Made by a program: the position numbers and the translations under genes
The notes under the pieces: model-generated
Seen by the model: the letters and a program-made list of their open reading frames with translations, nothing else
What the model was told of the DNA's origin: nothing
The model's database searches: none
Shown here: positions 22,801 through 37,800 of the stretch, in pieces
Position numbering within the stretch: position 1 is the first letter of the stretch
How the letters are laid out: each line of letters begins with the position of its first letter
DNA from: Echinococcus granulosus
Taxonomy: Eukaryota; Platyhelminthes; Cestoda; Cyclophyllidea; Taeniidae
Assembly: GCF_000524195.1 (NCBI RefSeq)
Contig: NW_020170396.1
Location: forward strand, 688,127-752,126
Reading direction: 5' to 3'
DNA: 64,000 nucleotides

Positions 22801-25800
22801 AGTTATACGACTTCATCGCTGTCGTTATCGGCACACCCTCTGAGACGGTGGCCTTCGATTCGGATGGAGGACTGTTGCGCTCCTCAATCCTCCATCCTCT
22901 TTTCAGTGTGCGTATCCCCAAATTCGCACTCAGGAACACCCTCACCTCCACATTTAAGGTCGGTTTGAGACTCAGTTCAGGAGTTATTGAGACTTGAGTC
23001 TCAGTTCGTTCCAATATCAGATACGCAAATTGTGAACCAAACATAAATTGGGTATGCTAAAACTTCATGAAATTCGGATTAGTTTTTTGTTAACATGACT
23101 AATTTAACAGCCTAATGAATACCAGCTGTGGAACTGCACCATTAACAGAAGAAAATTGGCCTTGTTTGGGTGAATTTTACGTGTTGTGCTGTAGAGGCAG
23201 TTCATTACATAAATCTAATATCCAAACTTTGCGAAAAATCATGATTTATGGGGTTTTGTGGGAAAAAAGTCCCTGTGCTTCTCAGTGCTAAATAGTGGAT
23301 TGTTCTTGGCTAGGAGGCACTCAAAAACAGTGGTTGAAGCCTTCAAGGAGCTCCAACCACCCCATTTATAAAGCCATCTTTAATGGGTCGAAGAGTCGCA
23401 GCATCTTGATGCAATCAAATAACTTATATAACTGAAAAATAGTAAAATAAATTCTCTTATTTCTGTCTTAAAAAAACCAAAAAGTTGGGCTCAAATGCCT
23501 GAAATTTACATTTTACCGCGTCCTTCGTGTGAAAAATGCTGCATTTAGGAGACACGAAGTATTTTAACTGCGCCTGGATGATAAAATTCCATTTGGCAAA
23601 TCATTTCAGTCGGGCGGATTGTAAAAACACTTGTGGACTATTTTTACATTGCAATTGCTTAGTTTTTAAAGCCTCAGGTTATTTAGGTGTTTAAAAGATA
23701 ACGGCAAAGCCTTTCCAACTCGCTGGGAACATTAAAATAAATACTACTAACAAAGTATAAATCGACCAACTTCTCAATACGTAGATGAAAAACTCCATTG
23801 CAGTTAAAATACCAGGAGATATTGTAACTCCCCAAGACTTCTCTGAAGTCGGAAGGGCGACGTAATACTAGGGTAGAATATGTACCGCCGACTTAAAGGG
23901 GTAGGGCTGCTAGCACAGCCCGAAGGTCATGCCGCTTATCGAGAATACCATGGCAGAGTCTTCAGTGAGCGTGTAACCAAAACAGAGTTAAACTACCATC
24001 CAAAGCATTACATAGCCTCCCTCTCCTTTTGAGTGTCTTCCCTGGACCTCCCCTTGGTCATCCTACCGAATCAGCCATCTCAGCGTAGTCGGTAGTGCAA
24101 GAAAACACCTGCGGTCATTGAATTTGTATGCAACTGAGAGAATATTTGACTGCAGTGTCACTAATTCCTCTTGGCAATTCTACTGGGACAATGGTTTTGT
24201 CCTGTTTGAAAAATGTATTGGAGGATGGATAAATATGTTAGTCGACACGCACGTCCATCGCTAGTGGTAAAATACTGGCCTAAAAGCAGAATCAATTAAT
24301 AATGGAGGGGGTTTAAAATAAATTCCTGGGAGCAAAGTTTTGTGCCTGCTCCGCTTTATCACTTTGGTGCTACCTAGTTAATCTATCTGGCTCCTTTCAG
24401 TTAGTAGTGAGGTGGTGGAGGAGTGGCGTGTTCACTTGGTTGACATCTTTATGCAGGTGACTTAGACAGATCCGTTGCGAACTTTTCCTGATGGTTCACG
24501 GCTAGTGTCGCTTCAGTTGGGAATGGCATTCTACAGAACACGGAACTGGGGTAGTTGCCGAAGGTAGAAGCCATTTTCAACCCTTGTATTAGGGGTCGTT
24601 CTTATTCCCTCGTCAGCAGCTTGTACCCTTATTCCCTCAAGGTATGGTTCATCACCCGGCAGTAGAAACGGGCTCGCTTTCCATTGCAACCAATTTAACG
24701 TCTTGAAAATTCCCTAAAGACGAAAGAAGGCATAACCCTAGGGCAGAATCTGTATTCGCGACGCAAATGAGGGCTTGAGGCTACTGGCATGATCTGGAGG
24801 AGACACGGAGAGGAAGTACAAGGGCAAGGCCTAAAGTACCCGTGAAACTAAAACGGGTACTGCACCATCATGATTTACAGTATTTTAGTAAAAATTTAAT
24901 TTTTGATCGAGTTGAAGAGGCGCAGTATTTTCACCGTTATTTTTATATTCTAAGGACTTCAAATGCACGAATGTCTTCTCAAACATAAACCGGTCCACTT
25001 TATTGCAAGGTAGCTCTTTAAGGTTATGTGATGCATCTCAACATTCATGGCAAAATTTTATAGTGGGGTGTAGTTACACAATGCGTCGCAGCGAGCCTTC
25101 GCTTCTACCTCCTGCCACCCTTAGAGGCACTGGAGCGAAGAGCTTATATTAGCAACGTCGTATTAACAAAAATATAACCATAAAGGCTCTAGGCAAGTTA
25201 TTCGTAAAAGACGGGGGACATATGCTACCTCTCGACCTTTCTATAATTCAACCGTGTTTTTCCAAAAATTTAAGGATCGTACTTGGCCGGACTGGATTTC
25301 CTGTATATGATTATCTCGGCAGTTCTAGGCAAACTGAAATGACGCAGCAAATTTTGAACTCAAATAAGAGGTTTCATTCTTTTGAAACTACCTTCAGAAG
25401 TATGGGTAGAATTCAAGGGGTAAGTAATGATTAAGCTTACTGAGTTTTCACTTGCCCTAAAATGGGTTAAAAGGCGATACAAGTGCGCAAGGACTTGATC
25501 GAGGCCATCCACCACTTCGACTCGCAACTCACGGAGATCAACGAGTGTTCCAACATCTACGAGCTGGACCTGGGCACGGAGGCTTTTGAGAGACCAGTGA
25601 CAGTAACGCTACCACTGCCCCGATGGTACACCCAAATGGTGGAGCAAATGCAGGTGCAGCCCTCGCCCCATCCCTCCGGTGCGGACATTACCGATGGTGA
25701 CGGTGGAGGTGGAGGAAGTGGCGAACTGATGCCTGATCTGGAGGTGAACAAGCGAGACAGTCGAGTTCATCGGTCAGCAGAAGCTACGGAAAGTCTCCGA

Positions 25801-28800
25801 GGGGGGAAGAAGAATGAAAAAAATACCGATCAAGTGAACGTTAACAATGAGATCCCTTTGGAGGAGAGACCAAAAAACCTCATTCTTGTGTATCAGGTGA
25901 GCTATTTCTCTAGATAAATTGATGATACTAAAGTCAAAACTTTGTTATTTTGCACCCAAAATTGAAGAATTGCATATTTTCTAAATCTTAACGAAAACTC
26001 ATGAATGAAGGAATAGAACTATTTCTGCGCCTAGACGTGGATTTTGTCTATCCACAAATAGATGTTGACTAAGTGAGTGACATTCGTCAATTGTCCTCGA
26101 AAGTGGTCTTTATGATTAATGACCTAGCATTAGGGCAGGAAGGTATTTCAACTTTACCTAAAATCCGTTACCTAGTCAGTCGGTATGGTTTACACAGCGT
26201 CCAATGATGAAGCGCCAACTAGTCTGGCGGGCGTCCACAGGAGATGTGAACAGTGACAACGTGGTGAGTCGGAAGCGTCAGATAAAATCGGGTAACTACC
26301 GCGACACGACCACCTCAGCAGTGCTTCGAGGCGACAGCTTGAACGCCAAAAATGGATGGGTGCACCTCCTTCTGGGTCTCAAAGGTGCACCCTGGAAAGA
26401 CGTCCCCATCAACGGACCCTTCACACCGCGCTGTCTGCAGATCAACACCTACCAGCTTGGTCGGTGAGTCCATTATCGCTGTATATTTGCCCCACAACCG
26501 CCACCGATTCACTCTTAAAGCTGCCTGCTAGTTAAAAAGCCGATGAATCTGCGTAGGCACCATTCCACACGCAATTTGACAGATGCTCTGGAATAGTATT
26601 TTCGCATTTTGGCTAGCCTACTAATACAATTCGTAACCACGCACTTTGAAAGATTTACCCTCCTGCTCTAAGGTAACTTTTTTCTGTAACAGTGATTGTT
26701 AGCACTTTCAGCGACTTTATAATTATCCAAATTATGTAAATTATAGCAAATGAAATGTCTACCTGAATGCCAGGTTCATACTTCCCCCAATAGTTCCTAC
26801 TCTCATTGGGGTGTTTCCGATTTAAATTTTTTTACTAAATCATCATATCATACCATTTCAAGACGAAGTCGTCGCTTCGACACTTAGGACCCTGCGGTTT
26901 CTGCCCTGCATAGAAAAAGTATGCCTTGAAGAATAATTAAGCAAAAGCGACTTAAAAGTTGGATATAAATTGAAAAAAATCTGACGTATCTATGAGTTCA
27001 GCGCATTGTACGATCACTCTAAAGGAAAATACGTGTACAGATGGTTTACGTGAGACAAATGTAGAACTTTCTTACAAAAATAATCATGTCATTTGCTTTT
27101 CCTACCGAAAATATCATTCCGGTCGTTATCGATTGAGGCTGCAATCAATATTGGCACTAACCAATGGGGCGAAGCCTTTGTGGACCATCGAAGCAATCAA
27201 GTCATTTCATTATTCAAATCCCTTTGACTTCGTTTTGGGGGAGGTTAGCTTTGCAATGGTGTACTCAAACGAGCCTCAGCGGACGTCGTCGTCGAAAGTG
27301 GCGCATCTGATGGCGCGTCTGGAGGCACTGAGCGTGGCACCGCCGGGCGTGCTGCTGCTTTGTCTGTACACTGACCCCTCGCGGCTCTGTCTGTGGGTCG
27401 ACTGTGTGCCCTCCACCAAGCTCATTACCACCCTCGAGGAGCGACTCAATGCTGGATTTGTGCCCCTTGTGCAGGCAGGTCCCGTTTTCACTCCAATTCC
27501 CATTCAATTTCCGCCTTTTGCACATTTTTTGGGATTAAAAGGAACTAGGCGCTACTATCTCCAATATATGTAATTGTACACCTTGTCCAGGCACGTCTTA
27601 TACCCTCTCCTATCCTCTCACCCCCGGTGACCTCTATTCGTTGTAAAATGTGGATTTAAGAATGTTGGGAAATGGCGAATTCGAAACTAGACTGATGCGA
27701 CCACCACTGCAATCGTCTACTTAGTTTTTCTATCGTCAAGGCATGTTCATCATGTTGGTAGACGTATTATCGATGACGGACATAGAGACGATTAAACGCC
27801 AGATTTATTCAGTTATTTATCTATATACCATCCTCCTACTCATCAGCTTTTCTCGTTCTTGTCATTAACACCATTTCGGTCATTTAACAACATCAGGAAA
27901 AATTACCCCTCCGCACATCTCCTCCTTTGCTCAATGGATGCTTTTAAGGTAAATTACTAAATATTTGACAGATAATCTATGTGGTTATCCACCTCACCAC
28001 TGTTAGACTCCTTAGCTAATGATTTTGAGCGCAAATTCAAAATACTTCTTGCATGTTCTCAGCATTAAGTTTGTAATATCAGTCATTTTCTGGCACACTT
28101 AGGCGTATTTTAAACAAAAAATAATTTTCAGACTTAAAAGTGCCAAATATCTGAATTACTTGGAAAAAAACAGGTAATAACGAGCCCGACAAACAGATGA
28201 GAGTAATTTATGGATCATGAACATTAAATGTACTGAGTAGGGTCGACTTGGTGGCATGATTTCGTAGCCTCCCTCACTATGTTTAACTCCGCTTCTTCGC
28301 TTCCTTCTAGCACTTTCAATTTTTCCCAAGCATTAAAATATACGGGTAAAATGTTTTCATGCTGCCTTTTAGCCTTGGGGTTTCTTTTAAATTCAAAAGG
28401 TATAGCCTTCTATTGCCACGACTAACTACAGCCCACCGAGTTTTTCCTGAAAACGAAGGAAGACATGACACTCACCGCCAATATACAGAGGGGTTAAAGA
28501 GCTCCCTTCCTGGCCTGGAGGCCATGCCACCCAGAGGAAGAAAAAGTCGGAGTCTTAAGTACCTGCGAAATCAAAATGAGGGTTTAAACAAATAATCAAA
28601 GTATTGCATAGCCCTCCTTCTCCTTTGAGTGTCGTCGACGGCGCTCCCCTCAGTTAACCTCTCGAGTCAGCCATCACAATGTAGTCGATGCCGTAAGAAA
28701 GTCGTCCACGAGCCAGCCGCGCCAGCCGTCGAATTTGCTTACAACTGAGTTGATGTTTGACCGCAGCGTCACTGACTCTTCTCGGCAATTCCACTGTATC

Positions 28801-31800
28801 TGGAGTTCCGTCCTGTTCAAAAACCGCATTGGGGGAGGGGAAATGTGCTGACCATCTCGTATATGCATCTCTAGTCGTAAGAATACTTACCTAAAAGCAG
28901 AGCCATGGAATAAAGGAAATGGTTTCGCGGAGATAATGTTTTGGGTCTGTTCTTCCTTTCCACTTTGTTCTCACTTCAATGCTGTCCAGCCACCTAAATC
29001 TGCGTTCTCTTCGGCTGGTAGAGAAGAGGAGAGGGTATTGTTTTTTTCATTTAACTGACATCTTACACAGGTACCGTAGACAGCTCCACAGCGAATATTT
29101 TAGATGTTTCATGAATAGTGTCGCTTCAGTTGTCAATGGTATTCCTGAAGAACACGGGACTGAAGTAGTTGTCGAAATTAGATGTCATTTCCAGATCTTC
29201 TGTTAAGGATCGTCACAGATTTGTCCATTCGCAGCATGTCCCCTCTTTTCATTACGAGAAGGTTTAGCATTCAGTAGTAGAATTCTGGGTGGTTGTCCTT
29301 TATGATCGGGTTCGCTTTTCGCTACCACCAGTGTAGCGTCCCCAGTCTTGCCTGAAGTCGAAAGAAGTAATAATGCTAAGGCAGGATGTGGATTGTCGAC
29401 GTGCGGAAGAGCTAAGGGGTTACTGGCATAGCTCAGGAGGCAGAAATACAGTCTGCAGGGACTCAAGTGCCCGCGTCATCAAACGCAGAGTTAAGCAAAC
29501 TGCCAGAGCACGTCAATTGTACACTGTTATGGCACTTAACCTCAAACCTCATCACCCTTTACAAATTTTGTTCGTTAGCTGAATTGGATAATTTTGATTG
29601 AGAAGTACTAGTGATTGTGCATCCAGGTAGAAATTGCTTCTTTTGCATTTTGGTGCTATGATTGACCACTTTTAAGCACAACAATGCAACCAAAAGCTAC
29701 CAGGAAGAGTTCACTTCTCCAAACCCTTAATCTACTCTCCCTGTGCATCGCAGGACTTGGGCAGTTTTATTGTGTATATAAATTATGCTATTTTATATCC
29801 CTACACAAAAAAGGTACATAGGTAAACTTGTTAAAATGTGAGCTTACAGGTGCGCTCCTTGTTAAATGCACTTGTGTATTTCGTTAGAACCTGTCTTTTC
29901 TCTACTGTGCTTAGAAAGGTGTACATCATTCAGCCATCAAAGCATAACCAGGCTTCCCCTTTTGTAGTCGATTTGACCTATGTAGGAAATGTTCAGGTAC
30001 ATTTCCTTCTACAAAACCATACCTGTTTGCGTCCAACAAATGTTGATTAATCCATCATTTACCATCATTCTAGTGTGGTTCTAAGATCATGACTTATTGG
30101 TCCACAAAAACTGCCTTAATTTGAGCTAAACGGACTCCACTTTCCTCCGTGTACTTTAAACGCTTCACTACTTTTCTCCTGCAATGGAATTTTTATGCTA
30201 GCGCTGTACCGCTGCGAAATCTGCACTAACATTAGCAATAAAAGATAATGTGGTGTTATTTGTAGGATATTTTGCTTCAGGTTAGTGACTTGTGTCAAAA
30301 GCTCAAACGCAAAACGAGAGGAGAAGGCGAGACTAGGCAACACCAAGCCAAGTAGGCAACTGCGTTTTTCTTCGTTGTGGTTTAACTGGTGCAATAATTG
30401 TATAGAGTTGAGCAAGTCCGTCTTAGAGGGCAACAAAGGCAACTGCAGTAGCGGTGATAAGGAGTACCGTAGTCGAAACAGAGGTAGCAAAATAAAAAGG
30501 GCGAAATGGGACCACACAAAAATGAATGTTAATTGTGTTTACTGATTTTCATTTAATTTGAATTAAATGCATGCAAAAATGCGCTACTATCAATTTGGCA
30601 GATTACGACTGCACTTATGCCAACATGGGTCCCTTTATCGATTTATCGACACCCCATGCCCCATTTGTGATGGTACATGTGGTATCTAAGCCTAAAGGTT
30701 CCATATGGTCAAACACGAGAAATTTTTTGTCGTTTAGTTTTTGAGATGATGTTTCTTTGATCACAGTTTCTTAAATACCTATCGGAACTACTGAGGCCAC
30801 CCCTCTGGAATCGTTATTGGTATCTTTTATCTAGTGATGTCGCGTATTACGATCTCCTACAGACTAGCCAAAGTGTCAACTGATTTGGGCCATCCATGTG
30901 GATGGCAAAACCTATTCATAAACGTTTCGAATTGTCAACATTAGGTCTTATTGGCCTTTACTTTAGCTCAATCACCTCCCCCTTTCTGCCTAAAGCTGAA
31001 CGCCGACTGTCGAAAACAAATAATCTTAAAAACAATGGTTATTTTCAGCTTGATACAGGGTGTAATTACTAATGTAACATGTCAATAGAACGGTTCAGTA
31101 CCATTTCTGCTCTCTTAATATCCGCCACCAAACATTGAGAGATAGATATCATACAACTGAGTACCTCATTTTTGAACGAAAACTTGAGTGGACAGCATGT
31201 ATCTCACAGTGTAATACGAAAACAACACAAAGCTCCTGGAACTCTTGTTTCGTAAGTCCCATGGTCCACAAACAAGCCTAGTTGCACAGATTTTGCGTGG
31301 GGGCAATAATGTTTTGAGTAAGCGGCCATTTACAACAAATGCTAACTCGCCCAGTAGGAAGAGATTCATGAGGCTCTACGACATGATTTCGAAAGGAAGC
31401 AAACTATCAGTTTGAACAGTTTCGATACAACTGTAATTACCACTTACTTATATCTTCTTTCGAAATGGAGCAGAATTTCGCACTCTCCAAATGTAACTTC
31501 CCACTTTTTAAAGAAAACTTACTAATGTATTTCGACTGATATATGTTAGGGCGTCCCCTGCTTATCTCATTCAAGTTCTTTAAACAGCACCGCGTAGCTT
31601 CTAAAATCCAACATAAAGCTCTCAAAATTACGCCTTAGGTGAAGTTTTCTGTTAAAAGGACTAGTAATAATACATTCATGGAAAAAAGGTTATCTTTGAG
31701 GGCTCATTGTGCTTAAAAATACTCCTTGTTTAAATTCACTAATGCAAAACGGCTACATTTGTTCAATAATCAGGCTAATCAAGTAGCTGTTTTGTTTAGC

Positions 31801-34800
31801 ACGTGTTCTTATTATAGAAAGAAAAAAGTCTGGCTGTGCTCTGATTATATTCATAAGGCCAATTAATGATCCACTAACCTAACACCTAAAATCATGTTAC
31901 AATGATAAGTATTTTAAAAATTAAACTCAAAAAGACGATTTTTTAGCAATGGACTGGAGATAATATAGCAATTCAAAACATGATGGAAGTCTAGCATTAT
32001 TTGTTTGCCTGCAAAAAACAATGCTCTCCTATTCTGCCCGTTGTGTTGTAGTCTGCGGCCAGCCCCTCAAGACGCTGTGCGGCGATTGCGAACTGCGCCT
32101 ACCAAAGCCTGCAGCACTTGCAGTCCGCGTCCGACAGCCCCCCGGACAAATCTCCAGTGCGTTGTTAGTGTTTGACACCTCCTCATCATATTACCTTTCA
32201 GCTGAGTGCATCATAGGAAATCGATAACGCACGTGCAAAGGGCAAGGCGTGCACTGAATCAGTAAAAATCAATAGAGATGAGTCATCGACCCTTTTTCCC
32301 ACGCATTCCACAGGTGTGCGTGCTTGATACAGCGAAACCTTTAGTAGGAAAACTTCAGAAAGAGGAAAATACAATCATGTAAAGTGAACACACCTTTGCA
32401 ATGCACCAGAAGTACTTCTTTCGTTTTACTTGATGTAAAATATTGCCGTACTATTTCGCTATTTGTATGGATCCATTTCAAAGTGGGGATAGTAGAATGA
32501 AGGAATTTCGTCTTCAATTTATGGGGAACAAATTATTATAACCTATTAATATCAATGCAAGAAGCATCACCTACTAAACATCGACAAACCTGACCTGTGT
32601 CGCTATCAGTCGTATGCTTAAACAGCCAAAGTAAACAAGCTAAACAAAAGCCCCCTCAACACAGAAATCGGCCTTGGAGACAATACGATGGGGGTGAAGC
32701 TCGCATTAATAAATGTCTTTTGACAATAGCAGAAGATATCTATCTACTCAGCAAAACTTCGCCTTTACTTGTGCTTATCGCTTTAAGTCTGACAACTGCT
32801 GCAAGGAAAAATTAGGCAATGAAAGTAGCCTAGATGGCTTGGTCAAAGTTACAATATTTAGTGTAGGAATCATGGTGTTGAAAATAAATGTGTTGAATGG
32901 AAATTACCCTAATTTAAACACTTTCTGCAAATAGATTCCCATCTTCGGTTCGTCCAAGTACCGAGTCAGTGGCTTTGATCTGCTTCGCGTCCTCCTCTAC
33001 AACGGGCTCTGTATTCGCGTGGTGGTAAAGGGTCAAGTTCAAATTCGAACTCGCGGCCTGTTCGACTGCTTTCTGAGTCTCCTAGAGGCCAAACGGAGCG
33101 CCCTCAAGCAACAGCAGGCGGCCGCTGAGTCCGCGGATGCCGCGGAAAGCTTAACCACCACCGCTGCTGCTCCCACTTCAGCGACAGCGATGGTAGCGGC
33201 GGCAGAGGAATCAGCTCTGCTAACTGGGAATCCAGAAAACGTTAGATCCTCACAGACAACTGATGGGGTCCCACCGGAGCAATTCATCACCACCACAGAG
33301 ACACGATTCTCCTTTCATGACCTCCTCACTGACAGTGCTACGACAATTGACCTTGAACCCCTTAAAGAGAGCTTCGCTCGTATTGCTCTTCGACGCGCTC
33401 GCAAGTGAGTCCGACTAAAAATGTGTATCTACCATTTCAGGTCACCTCAAACGATATTTATATTGCCTTTAAATGGCTTTTCCGCAATAGTCACAGAATT
33501 ACTGGCATACTGGATAATAATGGAGCGGAACTAGGTAATCCCAGTTATCTTCTTCAAATCACACGCTTGATGGACAATTTAGCCTTATTTCTTTGGTAAT
33601 AAGGCATGGTAAGATTTTTTGAAGGTCATTCGCCTTAGAGACACACTTTTCGTGTCACTGTTTCTTTTCAATCCCGTCATTTAAGAGTGGTCCCTCTTTG
33701 TTTTAAGTGTTTATCCGTCTCGCGTTCAAGTCTGCATCTGATAAATTCATTCCACGCAAAAATCCAGAAGGATTCAATCACTCTAATGCCTTCCGGCAAA
33801 CGAAATTTCCCTTGTCATTAAGCATGATCAACATTCTGCCTTTTCAGACTGTTTTGCTGTAGTTTAACTGATAGATTCAGTTAAGTGCGCATGAAAACCA
33901 AACATTAAGGAGTCCGAGCTCTAGTCCCTTTGCAGGGATTGCGGCGGTGTTCTCTGAGCTTCCTCACCGAAACTACAAAACGCTAATTACCTCCTTCAAG
34001 GGGTTGATTTCTACTAACTAGTGATTATGTATAGATGTCTTCCTACCATTTCTCCGATTTACCCATTCTCTGAGTAATTAAAAAGTCCAGAGGCTTTTCA
34101 TCTGAATTCCTCATGCTAATGACCGGCTAATTTTATAGAAATAAAGGCATTGCTTTGGTTGGCCACTTTACATGCTACTGATTACTAACAGGGGACCGTT
34201 AAATTAAAATGCGGCGTTTCCAAATTAAAGACGTAGGGGGCACTTCAAATCCACTTATTTTGAGGCAAGTAATGACAATATTTCGTTTACCTGTATTGCA
34301 TCAACTTTTTAATTAAGTCGGCCATTAATATCGCCTACTTAAAGCGTTTTTAGGGGTTCAAAGGGACTGAAATTTAATATGCTTAGGTTAGTATTATATA
34401 ATTATATAAGGTTGCCAATCAAATTTACCTCCCACTAGTAATCGAAAACGTAAAAAGCGGTCAGTTGTACTTCTGCTCAAGTCATTGTTTGCAGTTGAGT
34501 GAATTGAAACCACCTGTGAAATGGCAGATTCACGTTGGAGCTGGGGTTTCAACGCTTTTGAGGCCGCCAAATTCACCATATTATGTCTTTTGTTTAATCT
34601 GAAACTTTGTAAACTCTACTCGAGAATTTGTGGTGTCAAGTGGAATAATCTTTGATCGAAAGCAGAGTTGATTCCCCCTGAGTTGATTAAGGATAAGTTT
34701 TTGATCATTGCAACCTAAATTAGACTTGACGTTTGTACTCTTGATACTGCGTTGATCACTGATTATGTTTTCTACAAAATTTGTACAAAAAGGACTCTGT

Positions 34801-37800
34801 ATCTGTGGGCGATTTTTTAAAATTCTTCTATGGCCTCAGAATGATAATGACTGCAGTACTAATTTTTAGAATGGTATTGTTCTGTTATGGGTCACAACGG
34901 TATGTGTTTCCCTCTTTGATAATTTATCATAATCATTTTAGAAAAACTAGCGTCTTGCCTTAGTGAAATGCTGTTCCACTTTAATGTCTCTTGCCTTGGT
35001 GTGATCAGAAATGGGACTTATTCCACCGCGTCACTGCTTGCATAGCGTCCAGGCTCCTCCTATGGCCATCCATAGCATAGGTGCTTATGCATTAACTTAT
35101 CACAACATCGGAGAATGGCTCAGAACTAGAAGTGTCGGCAGACTTACCAGGGTCCTGTACAATTTCTGCAAAAACCTCACCTCGTTGCACTGAGTCATCT
35201 CGCGTGGTTAAACCAATCAATAACTAATCAATATCGATTTTGTGTGATGCAAGATGAGCACTATTCATCCACACTGAAGGACTTGGCGAACCAGTCGACT
35301 TGAAGCGGCTTTGTATAAAAAAAAATTAACTAAATCCAACTAATTTGCAATGTATCAGTCAGACGTTGTTCAGTCCTTATCCTGCCCTTTGAACCATCCC
35401 CTCATGACCTGGGAATTCCATATTATCTTTATTATCATTAAATATATAGTACCCGACAGCATTACCACAGCTTTGGAAATGACCGACTAAATTAATACCT
35501 TTTCAAACAACCACAAAGCCCGCCTATCGATTTTCCTTTTCCCTATCCAATAGAGAGAACTTGATCCGAAATCTCATGAACCGTCGGTTGGAGGAGCTGG
35601 AAGAGGTCAGGAGTTCAGAGACGGGGGTGGAAGTAGGAGAGGTGGGGCAAGAAGAAAGGGAGAAGGAAATGGAACAGCAGAGTCACAACGTCCACAATGT
35701 GTCAGATTCCGAAGATGACTCCTCTATAATCCTTCCACCTCTGCGGTTAAATGATGCCCAATCAGAAGACGAAAGTGTGGAAGAGGAGGAAGAAGTTGTG
35801 GAGACGACCTCAGTACTTTCACGACAGTCACACAATATCGAGCGATCGAAGAAGATGAAGGTGGAGGGGAGGAATAATGAGGATGATGAAGAGGAAATGG
35901 AGGAGGACGATTGGGTGCCATCTGGTGTGGACGGGGACGATGAAAAAACCACTATGGATACTTTTCAAAACCTCCTTGATGCCTTCTCGAACACAAACGC
36001 ACCCCTACTGGGACTTCATGTCACCAAGGACCTGTGTCGTCGTCTGACAACCATTTACGACAAAGGACTCGCAAGTGGTGAGTTGCTGTTTTCCCAGGTC
36101 TCAAATTTAGAGTGGACGGCAACAATGGGCTCGATGTGAAACCATCCTTACTCATTCATTGCAAGGAAACTGAAAATGATTTTCGCTCCCAAAAAGGGAT
36201 GATTTGGGTATTAGGATCATTTCTCCTGGAAACAATTAGTGGGAAAGAAGTTTTACTCTGAGGAAAGGGAAATAAAATCATTCCATTCTCTTAGGAACAC
36301 AGATTAAGTTCCCCATAAAAGTCGTTTAGAATAAATATAAACAAGGTTGTTCGCCTTCCCACAAAGACTCGGCGCATCTGTTTGCTGCTAAATGGTGTTT
36401 GTTTTTTATTGCAGAAATGCAACATCATGCCATCTCGAAGTGAGTAAGCAGATGGTGTGTTCACAATAATGCAGCTGCTGAACATCAAAAAGGCATAAAT
36501 GAAATGCTTTTCGATTGTTAAAAGGAAAATAATTGAAGTGCCTCACTTTATCCTGGACTGGCGGTGGAATAGGCAGTTGCGTAAACACCTGCTCTGTGTG
36601 CGCTTGAACTCCTTGCAGTTTTCTTCCCTCTTTTTTGAGGAGAAGGTGTCACGGCTAAACAAGCGTAGGATCTACCCAAATCTTTAAAATACACCTGAAT
36701 ATTAAATAGTTCGCTGTATTTTAAGGAATTACTGAAGACTGATTTGTTAAAATCCCGTCAGGGTGGCTTGCAACTACCTTCAGATCTGTTAGTCAGAGGT
36801 CTGCCTAAACTCCAACCGTAAAGAGGCAACTGTGCACAACCATGACCATTTACGCGTGATCGGTTGAGGAGAATTTCAATGCATTTACTGCTCAAGTTGA
36901 GCCTGTTTGTCAAAGTGTCAAGTGTCGACTGTTGGACTGTGAATTACATCCTTGCCATGAGGAAATTTATTTTCAGTTTTTTGGGTGAATAGAAATTGAA
37001 AAATGTCACCGACCTGTTAAAACCGCATCATTTCCTCTACCCTAAAAGAAGACGCAGATTCTTCATTATCATCCCCGGCAAGGCCAAATCAGTTATTATG
37101 TAGCGGCCCGAGAGACCATGCTGCTAAGCGTAAGTGCAAAAGCGGAGCCTTTAGTACCCACGAAACCAAAACAAAGCGTTAAACAAGTAACCGGGTTACT
37201 ACATAGCCCTCCTCCTTTTGAGTGTCGTCCCTGGCGCCCCCTTTGGTCAATCTCCCACGTCGGTCATCAAAACACGGTGCTATGAGAAACTTACCCATGT
37301 ACCAACTGCGCTAGTCATCAGACTTGCGGACAGCTCAGAGGAGATTTGACCACAACGGCACCCATCCCTCTCGGCAATTGCACGGAGTGTGCAGCTTCGT
37401 CCTTTCCGAGAACTCTATTGGGGGCAAGGGGAATGAGCCGGCCATCCCGTACGACCACTGAAAGTTATGCGAATACTGGCCTAAAAAAAGTCATTGAATA
37501 GAAGATGTGCCTTGAAATAGTTCTGTGGGGATACGGTTTGGCATTTGTTCCCAGCCATATCTCCCTATCTGGATCCGATACAAGTAGTAGAGAGGTGAAG
37601 GAGCTATCGGGTATTCACTTCATTGTTGACTTTGCACGGAAATTGTAGACAGCTCCGGATGGTTTTTGCAGCTATCTGGTAGCATATTCAAAAAGGAGGG
37701 CAGAAAGGGCACTTTTAGGTCCCTTCTATCCACTGTATAGGGGATCAGTCCGCATAAACCGTGATATAATTAATGTCCCAAATGTAGGGAAGATGGAATA

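Noticed and set aside
22511..23044. 177-codon minus-strand open frame
   Set aside because: Antisense of the Gly/Arg-rich exon 22455-22958; GC-rich coding sequence leaves its complement open. No splice or family support.
26992..27573. 193-codon plus-strand open frame
   Set aside because: Only 27249-27478 is exon in phase with its neighbours; the rest is intron that happens to stay open on both sides.
30116..30517. 133-codon minus-strand Leu-rich frame
   Set aside because: Intronic, Leu-rich from A/G-rich complement, with an overlapping plus frame of similar length; no homology or splice context.
37060..37755. Coding potential inside the interspersed repeat
   Set aside because: No frame is conserved across copies, so the element looks non-autonomous.
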